Assembly (NCBI RefSeq): GCF_016862995.1 | Contig: NZ_BOOA01000001.1 | Location: 124,001 to 188,000 of the forward strand | Direction of reading: 5' to 3' | Source of the DNA: Acrocarpospora phusangensis | GTDB taxonomy: Bacteria; Actinomycetota; Actinomycetes; Streptosporangiales; Streptosporangiaceae | DNA: 64,000 nt | Shown: positions 44,272 to 53,247 of the stretch, piece by piece | Position numbering within the stretch: the first letter of the stretch is position 1 | How the letters are laid out: each line of letters begins with the position of its first letter | Made by a program: the position numbers and the translations under genes | Notes under the pieces: generated by a model | The model's database searches: none | The model's input: only the letters and a program-made list of their open reading frames with translations | Told to the model about the DNA's origin: nothing

Positions 44272-45276
44272 TCAGGCCGCCGACTTCGCGCGCTCGACCA
44301 CGGTCGCGGCCAGCAGGTTGATCACGATGGTCACCAGGAAGAGCGAGAGACCCGCCGCCATGAGCGCGCTCAGGCCCAGCTCCTGGGCGTCGAAGAACTC
44401 GACGGCGATACCGCTGGCCACGGTGATGCCCCCGGTCTCCAGGATCTGCGGCTTGATCTCGAAGCGGATGTTGAGGATCAGCGTGGCCGCGATGGTCTCG
44501 CCGAGCGCCCGGCCGAGCCCGAGCATCGAGCCGCCGACGATGCCGGTGCGCCCGAACGGCAGGATGACCGTGGTGATCATGCCCCATCGGGTGCCGCCGA
44601 GCGCCAGCGCGCCCTCGCACTCGTGCCGGGGAGCCTGCGAGAGCACCTCGCGAATGATCGAGGTGGTGATCGGGATGGCCATCAGCGCGATCACCAGGCC
44701 GGCGTTGAAGAGCGAGGAGCCGGTCGCGATGGCCCGCATGAAGGGGAGCGTGCCGCCCAGCTGGGCGACCAGCCAGCCCTCGATCGGCTGCAGCCACGGG
44801 ACCAGGAAGAACAGCCCCCAGAGCGCGAAGATCAGGCTGGGGATGGCCGCCATCAGGTCGACCAGCGAGGTGAGCGCGGCGCGCAGCGCCCTGGGGGCGT
44901 ACTCGTTGATGAAGACGGCCGTGGCGAGGGCCAGCGGCACGGTCGCCAGCATGGCCACGATCGCGGTCACGGCGGTGCCGTACATCATGGCGGCCACCCC
45001 GAACTCGGGCGGCACGGAGTCGGGGTCCCAGCGCTGGGTGGTCAGGAAGCCGAACCCGGCGGCCCGGAACGCGGGCAGCGCCTCCAGCAGCAGGAAGACG
45101 CCGATCAGCACGATGATCAGCAGGGTGATCCCGGCCCCGGTCGTCGCCAGCGCCCGGTAGAAGCGGTCGCTCCGGCTCATCCTGGCCTCGATCCGGCGCG
45201 GGCCGTCCGCTTCCGGGGGCTCCCCCAGCCCGAGGGCCGCGAGGCCGGTGGGTCCCTCGGAGTCGTTCGCTTCCAC
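44272..45276 (-). CDS. pstC: Phosphate ABC transporter permease PstC
   Basis: 334 residues, six membrane segments after a 40-residue cytoplasmic N-terminus. Features are TLLIIVLIGVFLLLEALPAF, LVDLMAAIPSLIFALWGLFF, the EAA loop ECEGALALGGTRWGMITTVI and LGLGRALGETIAATLIL, all typical of PstC. It is the first gene of the pstC-pstA-pstB-pstS operon. The 274 bp upstream are shared with the divergent PstS-like/sortase operon; only one fair PHO-like unit was found there. Confidence 0.93.
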   Translation of the reverse strand: MEANDSEGPTGLAALGLGEPPEADGPRRIEARMSRSDRFYRALATTGAGITLLIIVLIGVFLLLEALPAFRAAGFGFLTTQRWDPDSVPPEFGVAAMMYGTAVTAIVAMLATVPLALATAVFINEYAPRALRAALTSLVDLMAAIPSLIFALWGLFFLVPWLQPIEGWLVAQLGGTLPFMRAIATGSSLFNAGLVIALMAIPITTSIIREVLSQAPRHECEGALALGGTRWGMITTVILPFGRTGIVGGSMLGLGRALGETIAATLILNIRFEIKPQILETGGITVASGIAVEFFDAQELGLSALMAAGLSLFLVTIVINLLAATVVERAKSAA

Positions 45277-45550
45277 CGTCTTCCTTTCACTAAGCCTCTC
45301 GAAGGCATATGACAGTCCGAAGTGTCGCCATGGTGAGCTGTCCGCATCACCAATCCCGGGTTAACGAGAACGGGCGCGACAATTGCCAGTCGCGGCGAAT
45401 GACGAGGTCAGGTGAATTCCGCCGCGATTCCCGTGTCCGCGGCGCGACGCGCCAGTGAACACTCATCTGCGGGCGTCGATGCCATTGCCGGGGGCCTACC
45501 CGAACGCTTTTCTTTTGGGGGATTACTGCCATTCGCCAGTGGAGAGCACC

Positions 45551-48118
45551 GTGTTGCGAGCGTCACGCAGGACTATCGCCGTCGTGGGGGCGATCGCGAT
45601 CGCCGCGGCCGTCCTGACGCTTCCCCCCCGGGAACCGACCAGCGCCATGGCCGCCGCCGCGGCCGAACTGCCCACCGTGGAGGTCTGGACCGAGCCGGCC
45701 GGGGGCACCCGGGCCGACGGTCCCGGCGTCGTGGACCTCGACCCCGGCCAGACGGTGACGGTCCGGTGGCGCAACTTCGCCCCGAACACCGCGGTCTCCC
45801 TCACCCAGTGCGTCAACCCGTCCCGGATGTACTTCAGCATCACCGGCCAGCTCCCGGTCTGGGACGACCGCAAGGGGTGCGCCCACCAGACCCGCGTCCG
45901 CGGCATGACCGGGCCCGACGGCACCGGCTCGGCGGCCTTCCCGGTCCGGGTCGGCATCATCGACCCCAGCGTGGTCTCCGAGTGGGAGAACGGCGGCCGG
46001 GCCGCGAACCTCCCGTTCCCGTGCAACGGCCAGAACAAGACCAGGCCGCAGGAGCTGACCTGCACCATCGTGGTCAGCGAGTGCGAGTGGAGCCAGCCGC
46101 TCGACCTGGACCCCGCCACCGCCCCGCCGACCGCGCGCACCCGCGCCACCGCGCCCGGCGACCCGGCCGGGGTGGCGGTCGCCGCGATCAGCGGCCTGCT
46201 CCGCTTCAAGAACGACGCCGCCGGAGCGCCGATCACCACGCACATCCCGCCGCTGGAGCCACCGCCGGTGCCGGAACCGAACATCCCGCCCCTCCCCGAC
46301 CCGCCCACCACCCCCCGCCTCGGCGACCAGGTGAGTCTCTCCGGGAGCAGCAACATCGCGGCGGTCATGGAGGCGTGGACCGAGGGCGCGCTCCAACTCC
46401 CCCGGCACGTCGACGTCTCGGTCACCCGTTCCACGTCCGAACTGGGCGCGACCAGCCTCAAGGCCGGCTTCGACAGCGCGTTCGCGCGCGGCGCCGACTT
46501 CACCGTCACCAGCGTGCCGTTCGACCTGCTCGACACCCCGGACAGCGGCGCGCTGACCGGCAAGGTGGTGTACGCGCCGATCTCCCTCACCGCGCTCGCC
46601 ATCGCCAACAGCGCCGAGTACGCCGGGGCGATCGTGCGGGACGCCCGCCTGGACGCCGACACGGTGGCCCGCATGCTCAACGGCGACTCGGGCGAGTCCG
46701 CCACCCACGTGCCCGGGTGGGGATCCCTCGGCGGGTCCACCCGTCCGACCCTGCTCGCCGCCCAGAACCGCGGCTGCGAGCTCCCGCCCAAGAAGACCGT
46801 CAACCGGGGCGTACGGCTCGGCGCGTCGGGCCAGAGCCGGCTGCTCTCCCAGTGGATGGCCGCCAACCTCACCCCCGACCAGTACGGCAAGCTCTTCGAG
46901 ACCCCGCCCGGCAGCACCCGCCTGGTGCCGCTCTACCCGGGCTACAGCGGCTACATCTTCGGCTGGGAGGCCAGCGAGCGCATCGCCAGCCGGTACGGCA
47001 CGGTCAAGGACGACGACCCCAACGCGGCCCGGGTCCGCGGCGAGACCGGCGGGCTCGGCTACGTGGACGTCACCGAAGTGGGCGCGCTGGCCGAGCGGGG
47101 CTTCCCGCTGGGCGTGTCGCCGCTGCGCAACGCGGCCGGAAAGTACGTGCCGCCGGACGCGGCCTCGATCCTGGCCGGGTTCGGCCTGATGACGGAGAAC
47201 GCGGACGGCACGCGGACCCCGGCGTTCGGCGCCACCGGGGCCGCCGGCGCGTACCCGATGCCGATGATCCACTACCTGGCGGTCCCGGCGAACGGGAGCG
47301 ACGGCGCCAACCCGTTGCCCGAGGGCAAACGCCTGGCCGTCGCCGGGTTCCTCCGGTACGTCGTCGGCGACGCGGCCCAGGCGAAGGTGGCCGAACTGGG
47401 CGGGGCCGAACTGCCGGACGCCCTCCGGGAGCAGTCCCTGGCCATCGCCGAGGACCTCGAGTCGGCCACCGGCGTGAGCCCCTCTCCGTCGCCCACGCCG
47501 ACCTCCTCCAGCACGCCGACGCCGCCGGCCGACGACGATGACGACGACGACGGGGCCGATGGCGGCTCCCAGGTCGACGGCGGCGACAACGACGGCCGGA
47601 CCTTCACCGAGACCGGCGAGCGGCAGGCTCCCGTCGACGACGCCGACATCCGTGACGGCGAGCGGGTCACCGTGCGCGTCACCGTGACGCCGAGCCCGCC
47701 CGCGCGCCCTTCCTCCACGCCCAGCGAGCGGAACGACTCCCCCAGATCCGGTGGGGACAGATCTGGTGGCGGCGGAAGTGACGACAGTGGAGCGGACGAC
47801 GATCCGGTCGTGGAAACGCCCGGCGACGTCCCCGTCGACCCGTCTCCCACCGATCCCGGTACGGGCGGCGCCCTGCCCTCGGAGACCCCTTCCGACGCAC
47901 CCGTCAACCTCGTGCAGGACGAAGGCTCCGTACGCGCCGGGAAGATCCCGGAGGGTGCGGCCGTGGTGCCGTTGAGCGTGCTCCTGGTGCTGGGACTGCT
48001 CGGGGTCATGGTCGGCGGATCGTGGCGCGGCTACCAGTACTGGCAGGTGCTCCAGGCCCGCCGCCGGCCGGAACCGGCCCCGCAGCAGAATCCGGGCGGG
48101 ACAGGCACTCCGGCATGA
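45551..48118 (+). CDS. Large membrane-anchored protein with Ig-like and PstS-like binding domains
   Basis: 855 residues. Signal segment (TIAVVGAIAIAAAVLTLPP), an N-terminal Ig-like domain (DLDPGQTVTVRWRNFAPNTA, LPFPCNGQNKTRPQELTCTI) with cysteines placed for disulfides, a PstS/DING-like domain (VSLSGSSNIAAVMEAWTEGA, FTVTSVPFDLLDTPDSGALT, LVPLYPGYSGYIFGWEASER, PMIHYLAVPANGSDGANPLP), a 190-residue Pro/Ser/Asp-rich stalk including seven Asp in a row, and a C-terminal membrane helix (PLSVLLVLGLLGVMVGGSWR). The GTG at 45551 follows GGAGAG by 5 bases and starts a normal signal peptide. It is divergent from pstC and overlaps the sortase-fold gene by 4 bases (ATGA). The ligand is unknown; phosphate or a phosphorylated glycan are options. 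Confidence 0.75.
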   Translation: MLRASRRTIAVVGAIAIAAAVLTLPPREPTSAMAAAAAELPTVEVWTEPAGGTRADGPGVVDLDPGQTVTVRWRNFAPNTAVSLTQCVNPSRMYFSITGQLPVWDDRKGCAHQTRVRGMTGPDGTGSAAFPVRVGIIDPSVVSEWENGGRAANLPFPCNGQNKTRPQELTCTIVVSECEWSQPLDLDPATAPPTARTRATAPGDPAGVAVAAISGLLRFKNDAAGAPITTHIPPLEPPPVPEPNIPPLPDPPTTPRLGDQVSLSGSSNIAAVMEAWTEGALQLPRHVDVSVTRSTSELGATSLKAGFDSAFARGADFTVTSVPFDLLDTPDSGALTGKVVYAPISLTALAIANSAEYAGAIVRDARLDADTVARMLNGDSGESATHVPGWGSLGGSTRPTLLAAQNRGCELPPKKTVNRGVRLGASGQSRLLSQWMAANLTPDQYGKLFETPPGSTRLVPLYPGYSGYIFGWEASERIASRYGTVKDDDPNAARVRGETGGLGYVDVTEVGALAERGFPLGVSPLRNAAGKYVPPDAASILAGFGLMTENADGTRTPAFGATGAAGAYPMPMIHYLAVPANGSDGANPLPEGKRLAVAGFLRYVVGDAAQAKVAELGGAELPDALREQSLAIAEDLESATGVSPSPSPTPTSSSTPTPPADDDDDDDGADGGSQVDGGDNDGRTFTETGERQAPVDDADIRDGERVTVRVTVTPSPPARPSSTPSERNDSPRSGGDRSGGGGSDDSGADDDPVVETPGDVPVDPSPTDPGTGGALPSETPSDAPVNLVQDEGSVRAGKIPEGAAVVPLSVLLVLGLLGVMVGGSWRGYQYWQVLQARRRPEPAPQQNPGGTGTPA

Positions 48119-49500
48119 CCGCGAACGACCCTGCGCTGTCGGTCGCCGTCGAGACGGCGGCCCGCACGATCGAACGCCTGGAGGCCAGTGTCGCGCGCGC
48201 GGCGAGCGGCATGGCCCCGCACGAGCACGCCAACGCGCTGGTGATCGCCGGTTCGGCCTCGGTCCTGCTGGGCCAGCTGGAACTCGCCGCCCCCCGGGAC
48301 GACGAGTCGCTGCGCGAGCACACCACCGGCCTGCGCATCCGCTACGACAGCGCCCTGCTCCGCCTCGGCGGAACCCCGGCCACCGCGCCCTACCCGTATC
48401 CACAGCCATATCCGCAGCCGTATCCGCCGATGGGCGCGGCGTCCTGGATCCAGGTCGCGCCCGGCCAGTTCGTGATGGCGCCCGCGCAACCGGTCATACC
48501 GATACCGCAACCGACACCGCAGCCCGCGGGCCGGCCGGTGGGGACGCCGGTGATGCCCGCGGCGTGGCCGCCGCCGATGACGGCCCCGCCCGTCCGGAAG
48601 CGGCGAAGCGTCGCGGAAACCCTCGGCGGCCTCCCCGACGAGATCAAGCGCATGGGCCGGGCCGCGATCAGCGCGATCACCATCATGGGCGTCCTGCTGC
48701 TCGCCTTCTCCTGGTACGCGTCCTGGTTCGGCCACCTGATGTACGAACGCAACCAGCGCATCATGCTGGACGAACTCAACGAGGACTTCACCGCCGCCGC
48801 CACGATCGCCGCCGCCCCCCAGGCCACGGACAAGGACCTCACGGCGATCCCGCCCCGCGGGAAACCGATCGCCCTCCTGGAGATCCCGAAGCTGGGCCTG
48901 CGCGAAGTCGTCGTCCAGGGCACCGGCACCGCCGAGTTGCGGGCTGCCGTCGGCCACTACCGCCCGGCCCCGATGCCGGGGCAGTCGGGCAACGCCGTCC
49001 TGGCCGGGCACCGCGCCCTCTACGGCAGCCCGTTCGACCGGCTGGCCGAGATGGTCCCGGGGGACAAGGTCATCGCGACGACCCAGGAGGGCCGGTTCAC
49101 CTTCACCGTCGAACTGGTGGAGGAGGCCGGCACCGGCCACGACGACTTCCTCGGCCAGGAGACCTTCGTCAACCGGCTGACGCTGCTCACCACCGCGGAG
49201 AACGGCGGGCAGGGCGGCCGGCTGGCCGTGGTGTCCCGGCTGGACGGCCTGCCGGCCTCGCTCAAGACCGTGGATCCGTCGCAGCCCAAGGCGGACGAGC
49301 TCGGGCTGGGGCGGGACACCACCGCCTGGTGGCCCGCGCTCGGCTGGGGCGCCGCCCTGTTCGCGCTGCTGGCGGGAACGATCCAGCTCTACCGCCGGTG
49401 GCGGCGCACCTCCGCGTATCTGATCACCACGCCGCCGCTGCTGGCCGCCGGACTGCTCTGGTTCGAGGCGCTGGCCCGGCTGATCCCCTCGACGTACTGA
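48115..49500 (+). CDS. Sortase-fold membrane protein lacking the catalytic cysteine
   Basis: 461 residues. The N-terminal half is cytoplasmic (helical segment to residue 85, then PYPYPQPYPQPYPP and Pro-rich sequence), followed by a membrane segment near 195-215 (ISAITIMGVLLLAFSWYAS) and an outer sortase domain: IALLEIPKLGLREVVVQGT, GQSGNAVLAGHRALYGSPFD with His299, and GGRLAVVSRL with Arg369. The TLxTC motif reads TLLTT, so Thr360 replaces the catalytic Cys while His and Arg are kept at normal spacing. Two more membrane segments follow. Transpeptidation by the known mechanism is therefore not expected; it may bind sorting signals or glycans. It is co-translated with the PstS-like protein upstream. 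Confidence 0.82.
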   Translation: MTANDPALSVAVETAARTIERLEASVARAASGMAPHEHANALVIAGSASVLLGQLELAAPRDDESLREHTTGLRIRYDSALLRLGGTPATAPYPYPQPYPQPYPPMGAASWIQVAPGQFVMAPAQPVIPIPQPTPQPAGRPVGTPVMPAAWPPPMTAPPVRKRRSVAETLGGLPDEIKRMGRAAISAITIMGVLLLAFSWYASWFGHLMYERNQRIMLDELNEDFTAAATIAAAPQATDKDLTAIPPRGKPIALLEIPKLGLREVVVQGTGTAELRAAVGHYRPAPMPGQSGNAVLAGHRALYGSPFDRLAEMVPGDKVIATTQEGRFTFTVELVEEAGTGHDDFLGQETFVNRLTLLTTAENGGQGGRLAVVSRLDGLPASLKTVDPSQPKADELGLGRDTTAWWPALGWGAALFALLAGTIQLYRRWRRTSAYLITTPPLLAAGLLWFEALARLIPSTY

Positions 49501-49511
49501 GACGCCCTGAC

Positions 49512-51719
49512 ATGGCGAGGAACGGGCTGAAGTCGCTGGCGGGGTTCGCCGACCAGGCCGTGGCGAGCGCCACCAACGTCGCGCTGACCGTCGTGGTGGC
49601 CCGCGAGGTGGATCCGTGGACGCTGGGGGCGTTCGCGGTGGCGTACACGCTCTATCTGGTCGCGGTGGGGCTGTCCCGGGCGGTGGCCAGCGAGCCGCTG
49701 CTGGTCAGGTACAGCCACGTGCCGGGGGACGCGCACCGGGAGGGCGCGCGGCGGTCCACCGGGGTGGCGATCGTCATCGGCGTGGCGGGCGGCCTGGGCA
49801 TGGTGGCGGTGGCGCTGCCCGCCGGCGGCGCGATCGCGGACGCGGTGGTGCCGCTCGGGCTCTTCCTGCCCGCGCTGCTGCTGAAGGACGCCTGGCGGTT
49901 CGTCTTCCTGGCGGCGGGACGGCCGGGCCAGGCGATCGTCAACGACCTGGTGTGGGCGCTCGCGCAGGTGGCCTGCGTGGGCGGGGTGATGGCGGCGGAC
50001 CGGCCGCAGGTCGGGTGGTTCGTGGCCGCGTGGGGGGCGGCGGCGCTGGTGGCGTGCGTGGCGGGGGCCGTACAGGCCGGGCTGGCGCCGTCGCCGTGGC
50101 GGGCGGGCCGGTGGCTGCGGGAGCACCGGGACCTGTTGCCGAGTTACACGGTCGACTTCGCGGCGCGGGCGGGCGGGCGCAATCTGACCCTGCTGGCGGT
50201 CGGCTGGGTGGGCGGGCTGCCCGCGCTGGCCGCGATCCGGGCGGCCGAGGTGCTCTTCGGCGGGCTGAACGTGGTGCTCCAGGCCGGATACCTGGTCGCG
50301 ATCCCGCAGGCGGTCGGCGCGTTCCGGAGGTCGGCGGCGGCGCTGCGGGCGGCGGTGTTCGCCCAGTCGGGGCTGCTGGTCCTGCTCTCCCTCGGCTACT
50401 CGGCGGTGGTCCTGCTGATCCCGGACGCGTGGGGCCGGGCGCTGGTCGGGCAGACCTGGTCGATCGCCGAGGACGTGCTGCTCGCGCAGGCGCTGCTCTA
50501 CACCGGCATCGCCGCGATCACCGGCCCGGTGGTCGGCCTGCGGGCGCTCGGCGACGCCCGGCGCAGCGCCGTGGTGCGCCTGCTGCTGGTTCCGCTCTAC
50601 ATCGCTTCGAGCGTGGCGGGGGCCTCCCTGGCGGGGGCGGCGGGCGCCGTCCTGGGCCTGGGGCTCGCCCACCTCGCCGGGCTGATCCTGTGGATCGCCC
50701 AGTTCCGGACCCTGCTTCACATCCCACCCTCTCCTCAAGGAACCTCCATGGAACTCAACGCGTACGGCCGGCGGCACCGCGGGATCCTCGTGCCGCTCCT
50801 CCTGGTGCCGCTGGTCGCGGCGGGCGGCGGCCTGGGCTGGGCGGCGATCCAGCCGGCCACCTACCGGCACGTCACCGAACTGCAGATCCCGGCGCCCTCC
50901 GACACCGCCAGCGCGGCCACCGCCGAGCAGAGCGTGGCCACCTTCCGCAGCCTGATCAACTCGCCCTCGGTCGTGAACGCGGTGGCCCGCGACACCGGCG
51001 TGGACGTGGCCGTCATCCGGGCCGGTCTCACCACGGAACGGCCGTCGCAGGACAAGGAGCGCGGCAACGTGGTCCAGGTCGTGTTCACCGGCGACGACCG
51101 GGCCACCGCCCCCAAGGTGACCAGCGCGGCGGCCGTCACCGCGGCCAACGAGCTGCTCGGCCCCAACATCGAGCGCGCCCGCGGCAACGTGGACGGCGCC
51201 CAGGCCGCCGCCGACGAGCGGGCCGAGGCGGTCTCCGACGCGATGGCCACCGGCGGTCTGGTGCCCGACCGCTACCGGGTGCTGCTCGGCGAGATCACCC
51301 GTCTGAAGACCGAGCTGATCGCCCCGTCCGGCAACCGCAGGCGCGGCGTGATCGCCCGCGCGCTGCGCGAGCGGGAGGCCGAGCAGAAGGCGATCGCCAC
51401 GCAGGTGGTGCCGTTCATGATGTTGCAGAACCGGGCCGACCAGGCCAACCGCTCCCTCATCGACGCCTACGCCAAACTCCGCGAGGTGGAGGGCCGGCTG
51501 TCCCAGGCGCGCGCCTCGATCGTGCCGCTGACCACCGAGGCCGAGGCGATCCCGAAGGCCCCCGTCATGATCCGCGCCGGCGCGATGGGCGCGGGCGTCG
51601 GGGTGCTGCTGGCCATCGTCGCCCTCGGCCTGCGCGAGCTGCTGCGGACGGGCCGCCGGGACCGGGACGAGGAGGAGCTGCTCCCTCCGGCCCCCCAGCA
51701 GCTGCCCGAGCGGGTCTGA
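49512..51719 (+). CDS. Flippase fused in frame to a Wzz-like chain-length/copolymerase protein
   Basis: 735 residues in one uninterrupted frame. Residues 1-410 form a 12-helix MOP/Wzx-type polysaccharide flippase ([80 protein letters not shown]). Residues 413-735 are a Wzz-like protein with two membrane segments flanking a periplasmic-type helical domain ([60 protein letters not shown]) and no tyrosine-kinase domain. At the junction an AAGGA lies 6 bases before an internal ATG at 50749, so the Wzz part may also be made alone. Separate genes are the norm; this could be a natural fusion or a lost stop codon. Confidence 0.8.
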   Translation: MARNGLKSLAGFADQAVASATNVALTVVVAREVDPWTLGAFAVAYTLYLVAVGLSRAVASEPLLVRYSHVPGDAHREGARRSTGVAIVIGVAGGLGMVAVALPAGGAIADAVVPLGLFLPALLLKDAWRFVFLAAGRPGQAIVNDLVWALAQVACVGGVMAADRPQVGWFVAAWGAAALVACVAGAVQAGLAPSPWRAGRWLREHRDLLPSYTVDFAARAGGRNLTLLAVGWVGGLPALAAIRAAEVLFGGLNVVLQAGYLVAIPQAVGAFRRSAAALRAAVFAQSGLLVLLSLGYSAVVLLIPDAWGRALVGQTWSIAEDVLLAQALLYTGIAAITGPVVGLRALGDARRSAVVRLLLVPLYIASSVAGASLAGAAGAVLGLGLAHLAGLILWIAQFRTLLHIPPSPQGTSMELNAYGRRHRGILVPLLLVPLVAAGGGLGWAAIQPATYRHVTELQIPAPSDTASAATAEQSVATFRSLINSPSVVNAVARDTGVDVAVIRAGLTTERPSQDKERGNVVQVVFTGDDRATAPKVTSAAAVTAANELLGPNIERARGNVDGAQAAADERAEAVSDAMATGGLVPDRYRVLLGEITRLKTELIAPSGNRRRGVIARALREREAEQKAIATQVVPFMMLQNRADQANRSLIDAYAKLREVEGRLSQARASIVPLTTEAEAIPKAPVMIRAGAMGAGVGVLLAIVALGLRELLRTGRRDRDEEELLPPAPQQLPERV

Positions 51720-51721
51720 GC

Positions 51722-52369
51722 ATGTATCCGGCCTATCTGGCCATGGTGCGGGGCTGGTACCGGGCCTGGCGGCTGGCCGGAATCGGCTGCTGGACGCTGC
51801 TGTTCCGGGTGCGGTACGCGCCGTTCGTGCGCATGCACCCGACCAGCAGCGTCTGGGGGCCGGTCAAGCTGCGGCCGTTCTGGTTCAGGGACGGCCGCGC
51901 CCGCGCCGACATGCTCAGGATCGAGCTCGGCCCCCGGGCCCACCTGGAGGGGTCGGTGATCATCCAGGGCGGCGGGCGGTTCGTCCTGGGAGCGAACTCC
52001 TTCGTCGGGAGCCTTTCGGTGATCGGCGTCAACGACTCCGTGGTGGTGGGCGCGAACGTGATGATCGCGCAGGCGGTGTCCATCCGGGACACCGACCATC
52101 GGGCCGGCGACGCGGCGGCGCTAATGATCGGGCAGGGCATCGAGACGGCCGGCGTCGTCATCGAGGACGACGTGTGGATCGGGCACGGGGTGACCGTGCT
52201 GCGCGGGGTGACCGTCGGACGCGGGGCGATCGTGGCGGCCGGGGCGGTGGTGACCCGCGACGTGCCGCCGGGCACGGTGGCGGGCGGGGTCCCGGCGCGG
52301 ACGCTGCGGGTCAGACCGGGTAACCCCACGCTTCCAGATGCGTCCGGAGCGCACCGGTCAGCAGGGTGA
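51722..52369 (+). CDS. Left-handed beta-helix (hexapeptide) acyltransferase
   Basis: 215 residues. The C-terminal two thirds show hexapeptide repeats ([LIV]-G-x4 type): [40 protein letters not shown] with the catalytic His, [20 protein letters not shown] and [20 protein letters not shown]. This is the WcaF/maltose-O-acetyltransferase layout; such enzymes O-acetylate sugars with acetyl-CoA. The N-terminal 70 residues form an amphipathic lead-in also seen in colanic-acid-type enzymes. It starts 2 bp after the flippase-Wzz stop and overlaps the convergent sulfotransferase gene by 59 bp at its 3' end. Confidence 0.85.
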   Translation: MYPAYLAMVRGWYRAWRLAGIGCWTLLFRVRYAPFVRMHPTSSVWGPVKLRPFWFRDGRARADMLRIELGPRAHLEGSVIIQGGGRFVLGANSFVGSLSVIGVNDSVVVGANVMIAQAVSIRDTDHRAGDAAALMIGQGIETAGVVIEDDVWIGHGVTVLRGVTVGRGAIVAAGAVVTRDVPPGTVAGGVPARTLRVRPGNPTLPDASGAHRSAG

Positions 52370-53177
52370 GCTGCGCGGCGGTGAGGTCACGCCGGTAGGC
52401 CTCCGCGCGGGAGCCGGTGAAAGTGTGGCGGCGGAAGCCCCGTTCGAAGGCCGGCGTCCAGGGCAGGCCGAGGAAGTCGAGCATGATCCCGAAGTGCTTC
52501 CGCGGGTCGTCGAGCACGTCCTCGTAGCGGATCTCCAGCCAGTCGTCCGTCCTGGCCCGCTCGTACGCGTCCAGCAGGAGCTTCCAGGCCAGCCCGGCCA
52601 GCAGCACCTGCGAGCGTCCCGAGTCCTCCCAGTCCCTGGCGTACTCGGCGGGCAGCGGACCGAAATGCCAGCCGGACGGGCCGAGATGGCCGCGCCACCA
52701 GGGCATCTGGAGGAACGAGTTGGCCACGGCCCGGCCGTCCCTGACGATGTGCACGACCTTCGCGGCCGGGAAGACCTCCCGCAGCAGGCCGGTACGGGGC
52801 CAGCCGGTGAACTTGTGCAGATAGTGCGGGCTGCCCTCGGCGGCGGCGCGGTCGTCGAAGAACGCGCGGAGCCGCCCGGCCAGCCACGGGGTGACGTCCT
52901 CGCCACGCGGGTCGCGCTCGGGGTCCACGAGCGCGGGACCGACCTCCCTGGCCAGCGCGCGGTAGCCCTCGGAGGGGGCGAACCGGGGCCGGCCCTTGGC
53001 GTTGAGCCAGGGCGGCGTCCTGCGGTAGATCACGCCGCTGCGCCGCCGGATCGAGGCGGGGAGGCGGGCGTACCTGTCGTCCAGGTTCGAGACGAAGCCG
53101 ACGTCGGGGTGCCTGGCCAGCACCTCGTGCACCAGCGTGGACCCGCACCGGCCGGTTCCGACCACGAAGCTGAGCAC
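52311..53177 (-). CDS. Sulfotransferase family protein
   Basis: 288 residues. The 5'-phosphosulfate loop is [20 protein letters not shown], the 3'-phosphate site is [20 protein letters not shown], and [20 protein letters not shown] and [10 protein letters not shown]-like sequence near the C-terminus ([20 protein letters not shown]) complete the PAPS-binding set. It should transfer sulfate from PAPS to a hydroxyl or amino group of a glycan or other small molecule. No signal peptide. It ends inside the convergent acyltransferase gene. A second, different sulfotransferase lies at 60 kb. Confidence 0.85.
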   Translation of the reverse strand: MLSFVVGTGRCGSTLVHEVLARHPDVGFVSNLDDRYARLPASIRRRSGVIYRRTPPWLNAKGRPRFAPSEGYRALAREVGPALVDPERDPRGEDVTPWLAGRLRAFFDDRAAAEGSPHYLHKFTGWPRTGLLREVFPAAKVVHIVRDGRAVANSFLQMPWWRGHLGPSGWHFGPLPAEYARDWEDSGRSQVLLAGLAWKLLLDAYERARTDDWLEIRYEDVLDDPRKHFGIMLDFLGLPWTPAFERGFRRHTFTGSRAEAYRRDLTAAQLTLLTGALRTHLEAWGYPV

Positions 53178-53203
53178 CGAAGACCCTCCGGAGGGAACGG
53201 GGC

Positions 53204-53235
53204 AGCCGGACCCGGCGAGCCCACCGGGTCCGGCT
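53204..53235 (-). terminator. Hairpin terminator after the third PstS-like gene
   Basis: AGCCGGACCCGG and CCGGGTCCGGCT form a perfect 12-bp stem with an 8-base loop, 13 bp after the PstS-like stop and 26 bp before the sulfotransferase start. It should separate the two minus-strand genes or attenuate readthrough. Confidence 0.75.
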
Positions 53236-53247
53236 TGGGGGAATGGC

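Noticed and set aside
45277-45550. PHO boxes upstream of pstC
   Set aside because: One unit, GTTAACCCGGG on the minus strand, is close, but no second unit at 11-bp spacing was found, so no PhoP site is claimed.
52311-52369. The 59-bp overlap of acyltransferase and sulfotransferase ends as a frameshift or wrong stop
   Set aside because: Both proteins are of normal length and the extra acyltransferase tail is unstructured, so a natural tail-to-tail overlap is enough to explain it.
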